NCBI GenBank assembly: GCA_032718475.1
Contig: JAUCBJ010001516.1
Coordinates: forward strand, 25,303-89,302
DNA from: Nemertoderma westbladi
Taxonomy: Eukaryota > Xenacoelomorpha > Nemertodermatida > Nemertodermatidae
Direction of reading: 5' to 3'
DNA length: 64,000 nt
Shown: in pieces, positions 24,601 to 33,600 of the stretch
Layout of the letters: every line of letters starts with the position of its first letter
How positions within the stretch are numbered: the stretch's first letter is position 1
Translations under genes and position numbers: made by a program
Notes under the pieces: model-generated
The model's database searches: none
Told to the model about the DNA's origin: nothing
The model's input: only the letters and a program-made list of their open reading frames with translations

Positions 24601-27600
24601 TTCCCAAAGACCTCATGGACCTCATAGTGCCACTTTATGATCAGGCCACCCTACTTACAGTTCAGGGCGTGGGTTGTCGAAAACGGCTCCCCACACCCCT
24701 CACACTTCGCCGGGAGGCGGGGCTGCTTGGTCAGTCGGCCTCTGGGGCCAGGTCGGTGTTATCTACCATGGAGGGCTGCATCGACAGCCACCCACCCGTC
24801 TTGTGGGCACCATACGGTCCACAGTACGGCGCCTTTCGGCAGGGACAGCAGACTCAATCGCTGCCTTATAGGCAGCGTCCTGGGTGACGCGACTAGTAGC
24901 CAACGCGGAGGCGAGTCAGGCGGAGTGGTCAGCAACATTGAGGGGGCTGCCCATCGTCAGCGCCTCGACCACCCCAACAGTCCCAGATAGAGATGCCTCC
25001 CTAGCATGATCCCTCCGCATCAGGGGGTCCCGGATCCCGATCCCCCCATGGCGGACAGGGAGGAGGACCAGCTCCTCGTCCACTGTTCTGGGGGAAGTCC
25101 CAAAGATGGCCGGGATGAAGCGACGCAACAGTTCAGTGCGGATCAGCGCCAGATCCTCATCCCTAGTCTCCACCACCCGAAGCAGGTAGTCCCACTCCAC
25201 CTGGACGCAGCGGGACATACCGGTATGGGCGGTCTGTGGGTACTCCGCAGCCACCTCGGAGAGCTGAACGATACTCGTAACCCACCCCGCCACCTTCTAC
25301 GCTATGAACTCCCGCAGTACCCGGGAGTCCCCCACGTAACCGCCGAGGAAACAGTGGCCGGATACGATCCGGACTCCCCGAACACCTCCGTCGCCATCCT
25401 CTCAAACTCTGGTTTCACAACCAGGTAGCTCTTTGTGGACTCGGGTTTGTAGCCAACTCTGGTCCACGGTGGTACAGCTCCTCCCACCATTCCCACACTC
25501 CCGCGACGGACCCCGCTGATAAGGCATCATCCACGTACCAGCACTGCTTTTGCCAGCAGGTGGTACTTCCAGGTGGCGGGTCGCCGGGTAGGGGGTTGCC
25601 GGATGGCAGGTTTCTGGATGGCAGGTCTCTGGGTGGCGTGTCGCCGGGTGGCGGAACCGCAGGTGGCGGGTGGCAGGGTTGCGGGTCACTAGGCGGCGGG
25701 TCGCCAGGTGGCGGGTATCCAGATGGCGGGTCGTTGGATGGCGGGCCTCTGGGTGGCAGATCGCAGGATGGCGGGTCACTGGGTGTCGGGTGGCAGGGTT
25801 GGGGGTCGCTAGACAGAGGGCCGCCAGATGGCAGGTTTCTGGATGGCGGGTCGTCAGGTGGCGGGTCACCGGTTGGCGGGTTGCAGGGTGGCGGATCGCT
25901 AGGGTGCGTCAGAGGGGTATTGCCGACTTCCCTCAGTGAACGGACCATGGGGAGAGTCCCACAGCTGTAGCCCAGCATGGCGGCTGGGTTGCCCTGCGTA
26001 TATCCCTCCCTACTCCACAGTGGTTTGCTAGACCCCTGTAGGTAGAGCGCTGCGTGGCCGTTATATGCGTTATACAGGTATCGGGAGCACTGGTGCAAGT
26101 GAACGCGCGCATTCCACAGGGCCACAGTGTGACTCAGGCTGTTGAAGGCATTGGCGGCGTCGATGAGGAGCATACATTCTGTTGAGTTCTGCTCGAACAT
26201 CGTCGACATTGCGTGGACTGCCCCTTCAATACCAGCCTTTACTCCCGCACAGAGTTGGTCCGCCCCACACTCAGTTATAAAGTCCATTTTAGTGGCAGAT
26301 GTGAGGCAGTTAGATGTGAGCCGGTAGAGGACTTCCCCGATCCCAATCGGCCGGACGCCGGGTTCCTTGTCTAAAGCGGCGAGGCAGCACGCTCGGAGCG
26401 CCCGGATCTCCCCCCACAGGACAACCAAGTTGGTGAGGCGTCGAGCCAAGCCGGCGACAGCCTCGCGGAGGCGGGAGCTGTGCGCCTCATAGCGGGTGAG
26501 GAGCGCACTCCACAGTTCAGCGTCACCACCAATGGGCCCGGCGCTACCACTCAGGAAACGAGAGACCTTCAAGATGAGTTGCCCCGTAATGTCCACCGCT
26601 TCGAAGGGAGGGGGGCAACTCGTCGCACGGGTCAAACACCTCTGGAGAGACGTCCAGCTGAGGCGGATGTTTCATGGCGAGGACTTCGCGAACCGTTACA
26701 CCGGCTGGCTGCCCCTCAGCCTGGGACTCGGGGTCCAGTACTCCGCCGCTGTCCCGCTCCGTTACGAGGCGGACCACGGACTGGTTCTGTCCGGCCAGGA
26801 TCTTCCTATTGTAGGTCCTGGCCGTGTTAGGTGGTGCCGAGCAAAGGGAGCGCGCGAATCTCGCACTACAGCACTCTGCCTCAGCTATGAGCTTGCGGAA
26901 CTCCTCCCGTTCCTACATCCCAAGGCGGCGCAGGATGATCCCTCGGATGCCCGCCCCCCTTCACCACGTCGGGGTCCCGCTGGAACGTGGTGGCGAGGAA
27001 ACAGAGGGGTCTCTCCGAGGGGTAGATCCCCTCGGTCAACTTCTCCACCTCGCTAGCGAGCACAACCACCACCTTGCGCCCGACGTTGCCACCCGGCACA
27101 GTGTTCTGACAGCAAACTACACGGGTGAGGCAGGCGTGGCGGGCCTCCCAGTCCGGATCTGTCGACGAACCGGGGGCATTAAGCCATGGCCCATCGAAGG
27201 CAGCCTCCAACCTGTTGGATGTCGATGGTCCCGATGGGAGAGGGGGGAGGTGCTCCGGGATCCGGATCGTGAGTTAGCGAGGAAGAGTCCGATATCATCC
27301 TTCCATTTCCATTGCTGGTCTCGATTGCGCGGAGTACCGGGATCTGGGTAACCACGCCACTCCTCGCGTAGGAGTCCACACTCGCGAAGGAATCCGAGTC
27401 TGAATCTTCTCTGTCGGGAGACAGGCAGGAGCCAGACAGGAGGGCTGTTGTGTCCTCGATGTTCGGGTCGACGTTCCTCGTAGTTGCGATGGACGCCGAT
27501 GTGTTGTTGGGGTTCCCACACCTGTTGTCGTCCAACGGTTTGCACCCGGTGCAAGGACGACCACCGCGGACGCACCCGCACTTAGTGGAGGGGCGCACAA

Positions 27601-30600
27601 TGCGACCACCCAGCCGCAGCATCGCTGCGAACTTTGTGACATAATCACATTACAGCATTATATAACAATTAAAAGATAGGCAGGTAACCAGTCAGTATAT
27701 AAATCACAACATCACAGTTCTCTCTATAAATTTAATAACTAAATAACTAAATAAATTTAAATTGAACTTAAATAAAAATTTAATTTAATACAAAATAATT
27801 ATTTTAGGGATAGTTCTTTTTACAGAACGCAGTAGAACACTCTAGAATACACCCCGAACATAGGCGAACACAGCAGTAATTCAAATCGGCACCAAAAAAT
27901 AACACACTGGGAAAAGGACCGGCTGAATTCATAAAACTATAATAAGGCAATTACATTTTTTAATTAAATGACTGTATTCTACATCCTCTAAAATAAAATT
28001 ACTTTTCGTTATCTTGTAACCATGGAGAATTGTCTTGCTATATACTGTCCATATACAGTCCGATACCAGTATGCTGGTATTGGTGGTATACAGGTATACT
28101 ATTAAGGCACCGGCAGTATGGTAATATTAGACACCAAAAAGAAGAAGGCCCTTAACATTACAGCATTAGAGAGAGAGACTGTCTGTCTAAGGAACCGATA
28201 GCGATAGGTCTGGTCTGCAACTTGATGTTGATACAATATAAGATATCTGTATTTCCTAGGTGATATATGGCAGTATGGGCCGATCAGCGATCGCTAATCG
28301 TTATAAAACTACGGAACTAAACAAAACCCATAATTACAATCCCCCATTCATGGTTCTCCTGATTGGTATTCGTCGATACAATCCCCCTTATAACCAGAGT
28401 ATCCAACAGTTTTAATGCCAAAGGATGATGGGATGGAGTAGTAAACAACTCTACTCCCGGTACACTAGGCCTACTAGAGAAAGTCTTCCTCTGTATTATT
28501 GGAATTTTAGTAGCGCTCTCCGCTCTGCGAAGTTCATCGCGGCTGCCCGTATCGGAAATGCAGATATCGAATATAGTAGCCAGTGGGCCGAGTAGAAAAA
28601 CATTATCTATAATGTTTACGAACTTCATTCTCATTATATTCATGAATATTGCAATTTACCACTACCGATGGTGATAACATTACCGTATGTCCAGTCCATA
28701 ATACCAGATAGCAGATACCATTATTTGACACAGTATTTTTCAATATGTCAAAATATTTTCATATCAGTTGAAATTGAGACTTTTCAAAAAAAATGTTTGG
28801 GAGGGGGTGGGGGGGGGGGGGGAATACTCCTTACGAGCCCCTAAATACCATAGCGTAGTATTTGAAAAGATAAACAGTGGTGTCATTGTGGCTACCATTC
28901 TGGCTCTGAGGGGGAAGGACGCAGGTCCAAAACATGTAGCAAGAGCAACCAAGGTCCCCAGTCATTCTGTAGATCTTTGCTATGAAGTAGCAAATCTCGC
29001 TAAGGAAATGGCGCAAGGGGGACTACCGCCAGGCGCACGCCGCACGGGGTCTATCCCCTCTCCCATCAACCCATCTATTGGCCCTTATTGTCCAGGGTTG
29101 CATCCAATCTGTAATGGGAAGGTAATTAGCTGACTTGGCTGCTGCAGCTTACCATGTCGTATTATAGTTCCACCAGAGATTTAATTCTACTGACTCACAA
29201 AATGTTATCATTTAGGTGACTGGAAATTGTGTAGCTCCTGAGATTACTTTCTACATGAACGCAGATTTTACTGGACAGCAACTGATTACCAATGGTGATG
29301 CTCCAACTCATGTATTCGACAACTTGTTTATGAACAACGAAGTATCTTCGTTTAAAATCCGATGCGGAAGGTATGATGAGAAATTTTTTTCTACTTTCCA
29401 GAACATGGATTGGTGGGATACCTAATTCAATTTGACTCAGAGTTTGATTTCTAACATTTAATAATAATATCACTAGTCTATTATAAATACCTTATAATAA
29501 TACTAAATGATTACCAATCCTGCCTTCTAGCTGCTGTGATAGCTAATTTTTTATACATTACATATATAGTATACATACAGGATGTTCTAAATTTAGTGGC
29601 CACCAATCTTCAATCAACATGGGTGGGTACAGACGCCGATGTAAGCCAGGGTTACTCCACCTACTCCCCCTACTCCACCTACTCCACTACATACCTTGAT
29701 TATTGCGAGTGGGGAGAATTTGAATGGTAATACAAATCTTGGGAAAACACCAGCATTGGTTGGACATAAGTTTATTCCTGATCAAGATTGGGTTCTCAAG
29801 ATTAGATTTAGAACTTGTAGGCTTCCTCGCCACAAAACTACAAAAGCATTTTACTTTATATGACAGTTTACTTTATGGGACTTTGGGATGGGACTCTACC
29901 GAATTTTGATACCCGTTTCTCCGGTCCATGTCCGAGTGTCATTCTTGTTGTCGGGTCCGGACCAGGTCCGTTAATACAGGTGTTTAATAAGACATTTGGT
30001 CCTGGGATCTATAAGGGACTTCGGATGGATGCATGAGAGGATTGAGTTTGTTTTACACCTGTGGGAAGTGGTTTATTAGACAAGCGTAATGCTTCCAGGG
30101 TGACATTATTAGTTATAGGATGGTTCTGTAGTTGTCGAGGGAGATAGGATAGGTGTAATAGCTGGGGTCTTAGAATAGTTGTTTAAAGGTTGCATGGGGT
30201 TGTTTGTCATAGTTCTGAATAATAAATTAGTATTATTTCATTTTCTAAATTTGTAGTTTATAAATAAAAAGTTCTTGAATATATTTGAAAATCAAACTTT
30301 TAGAATAATCGAAAATCATTCCAAACAGCTGTAAATTATTTTCACAGGTGGCTGATGTATGACCTTGACTTTACTGGTACCTATGTAATCAAAGAACCAG
30401 GCGATTACGGTGATATAACAGATCTGTTTAGCACTGGGAATGGCGACAATATGATTTCGAGGTAATGTAATTTGATAGTCAAACAATTTTTAGGTGTGTA
30501 GATTCTACTTACTAACACTTACTAGATACAGATTGTTTAATAATGTAACATGTATGATTCTATCTGCCTGATTTAATTCGTTGAACCTTATTATAACATT

Positions 30601-33600
30601 ATAATGTATTCTAAGGAACTTTTTTAATCGCTATGGAACTTCGAAAAGCAATCCTGGATAGCCCATGCACGCTGTGCCATGCACTCTCCTTACTTAATGA
30701 TTGCGAACGCCTGTATTCCATTACACTAAGTCGCAGAAGTCATCTAGGTAAGGATTCTAATTAGATGCTCACTGCTCATTAATTTGCTCACTGTTCATAA
30801 ATGTGCTCACTGGTCATTAAGGCTCTCACTGCTCTTTAATGTGCTCACTTCTCATTAAGGTGCTCAATGTTGATTAAGGTGCTCACTGCTCATTGAGGTG
30901 CTCACTGCTCAACGTGCTCGCTGCTCATTAAAGTGATTAGCTTGTTTTCCTAGATTTCTGAGGTGATTATTAGAAGGTCATATCTTCAATATGATGGACC
31001 AAGGACAGGGAAATCAAATGAATAAGAATGTTGCAAGTGTCTCAACCTGGATGACTCCCCATAACATTTCGAATGTACATTATCATACAGTCCTAAAAAG
31101 TTTGTGGGATACCAATACTGTGTGGGATACTAAAATTAAAGAAAGTTATACCTTCTACAGTATGTATACCCAGAACGACCCCATATAATATCACCATTAA
31201 CCCTATTAAACCCGGGGGGGGGTCAATATGACCCCTCCCATGGTTTTTTTATTATAATTCTGAAACAAACGCAGTTGGGAATCTGAAATTTTATGACTTT
31301 TCCTAAAAATCTATTGTCTTACTAGTAGTGAAAACCGTTTTCAAAAATATTGGGTACTTTTCGAGTTATAGCACCATTTTTTAACCCTACTTTTGGCACT
31401 TTTTTTGAGAGGTTTTTTGAAAATTACATTTCATTAAATATGAATTGTAACATCTCTATTTTTGATTTACACCGGTTTTTTGGTGTTAGAAATTTGATGG
31501 AATTCATATCAATTGATTTAGAAATTTCAAACTTGTATTTTTCGTCGGGTACCAAATTTTGGTGCCAGCACCAAATTTTGAAATAAGTCAATTTTGTAAA
31601 TTGAACGTTTGAAACTTGTTTTTTACGCAATTGGGGTTTTTTGGGTTCCTGGATTCGATGAAATATATACGAGTTGCACCAAGCGTATCAAACTTGTATT
31701 TTTCGGTGCTGTGTGCAAATTTTGGTGCTAGCACGAAATTTTGAAAATCCATTCAATAGATAAAATTGCTTGTGACAATTTATTTCTTGGGTTTTAGAGG
31801 TTTATGGCTGTTCTGAATTCAATGGAAAATATAATTATCGAACTAGACATCTCAAACTTGTATTTTTCGGATGTGGGTGCAAAATGTGGTGCTAGCACCA
31901 AATTTTGAAAACCATCAAATATATCAATTGATTGTGTCACCTTGTTTCTTGCGTTATACGGGTTTGTGATGGTTCTGAATTCAATGGAATCAGTAAAAAT
32001 TTCATAAGAGTTCTCAAACTTGTATTTTTCGCCGGTGGGTGAAAATTGTTGTGCCAGCACCAAATTTTGGAAAATATGCAAATTGATAAGTAGATAGTAT
32101 CACCTTGTTTCTTGCGTTATACGGGTTTATGAGGGTCCTGAATCCGATGGAATCAATAAAAACAGCACTGGACATCGCAAACTTGTACTTTTTGGTGATG
32201 GGTACGAAATTTGGTGCAAGCACCAAAATTTGCCAAATTACGCCGAAAAATACAAGTAGCAATGATCTGGCACATTAGAAATGTATTCCATTAGAATCAG
32301 CGCCCTCGAAAACCTGAAAATGTGAATTTATAGCATCGTATAAGTGAATTAAAAATTTTGTGTTCTAACTGAAAAGTGCTGGTTACTTGTTTTTTTCATT
32401 TTTTTCCTACGCAGAGAGGACTAAACAGCCATTTATAGTAATCATATCATTTTTCAATATTTTCCAATGTATTTTGCACCCCAGAAAACCTGTATTGAAA
32501 AATAATTAGCCGAAAATGTAACTTTCAAATTTGGTGAAAATTGTGCACTACTTGTAATTTTGGTGCTGCAATATAACCACCCCAGTACATTTTTTCGAAA
32601 ATTTTTTTTTTCGGTCGGATCCAGACAAGTGATACCTACGTACAAACAAAAAATCAGACGTTTTCGTAAAGATTTGTAGATTTTAGAGGGGGGGGTCAAT
32701 ATGACCCCCTCCCGGTATTTGTACAACATTTTATAGCCCGGTACTAATAGGGTTAAGTCTGTGAGTTCAGAACTCAGACACTGCATGTATAACAAAGTAT
32801 CAACTTAAATTGTTAAGGTAGTGGCAGGCTGAGGGCGTAACAATGATCCATTAGAAGGGGAGTGGTGCGTGGTACAGGAGTTTTATAGCCCTGTAAGGCA
32901 ATTATTGTGGCGGTGAAAGCGAAAAGGTACCTTAAGGTGAAAATGACGTTTTGAGAAAATCGTATTTAAAGAAAAATTAAATTTTCAAGTCAAAATTTTC
33001 AATTTTTTTATTTTCAATGTGATATATGCAGTTTTTAATGAGGAATCCAAATCTGTTAACGGTATGTTAACAGCTAGCTTAGTTTTGGAGATAGTCAGCT
33101 TTGATTGAGGGTAATCAGAAGTTTTGAAATTTAAATTTCATTCCCGGTAGATATTATGTTGTTCTATGTAGATTTACTCTTATAAATTAATTTATATGCC
33201 TTATTATTCCAATAGAAAACTATCTTCCAATTATTTTCAATATGTTTGCTTGTCAATCGGTCTCTTAGTTGTTCATGTACTGCTCGGAGTCCCAGACTAG
33301 ATAAAAACCCAGCATAGTTGTTCACGTGCTGCTCGAAGTCCTGGCTAGAAAAAAAAGGCCGCATAGTTGTTCATTAGTTTGCTAATGCACATTCCTGTTA
33401 CACATTTTGCCCCTCAAGCCTCAACATAACAACACAACCCCCGTCCCACTCCAATTTAGCAAACTCACTTTCAAGACATTTTGTAAGTAATCCCTACAAC
33501 TATTAAAATACAACAAAATCTTTAAACGCGATTTACTCATAATAGTATATTTCCCATCTGGTTGTTGTGCCAATACTTAAATTCTAATAACTCTTGATGT

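Larger units (their letters stand above)
24050..27650 (-). mobile_element. GC-rich reverse transcriptase element, degraded
   Basis: A sharply GC-rich block in an AT-rich setting, read on the - strand. It carries, in order, a Cys-rich N-terminal module, a conserved linker, a reverse transcriptase with an in-frame minisatellite, and a C-terminal region. The family is one I know from cnidarian and other aquatic genomes as uncharacterised reverse transcriptase proteins; I cannot name the clade. Boundaries are set by the composition change. No terminal repeats were found. Confidence 0.7.

Noticed and set aside
24615-25428. + strand ORFs of 90-140 codons
   Set aside because: Antisense shadows in the GC-rich element; the - strand carries the recognisable reverse transcriptase C-terminus.
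25402-25970. Long ORFs on both strands and in a second - frame over the 15-bp array (His/Arg-rich and Gly-rich products)
   Set aside because: They exist only because a 15-bp repeat without stop codons opens several frames. Only the frame continuous with the reverse transcriptase motifs is meaningful.
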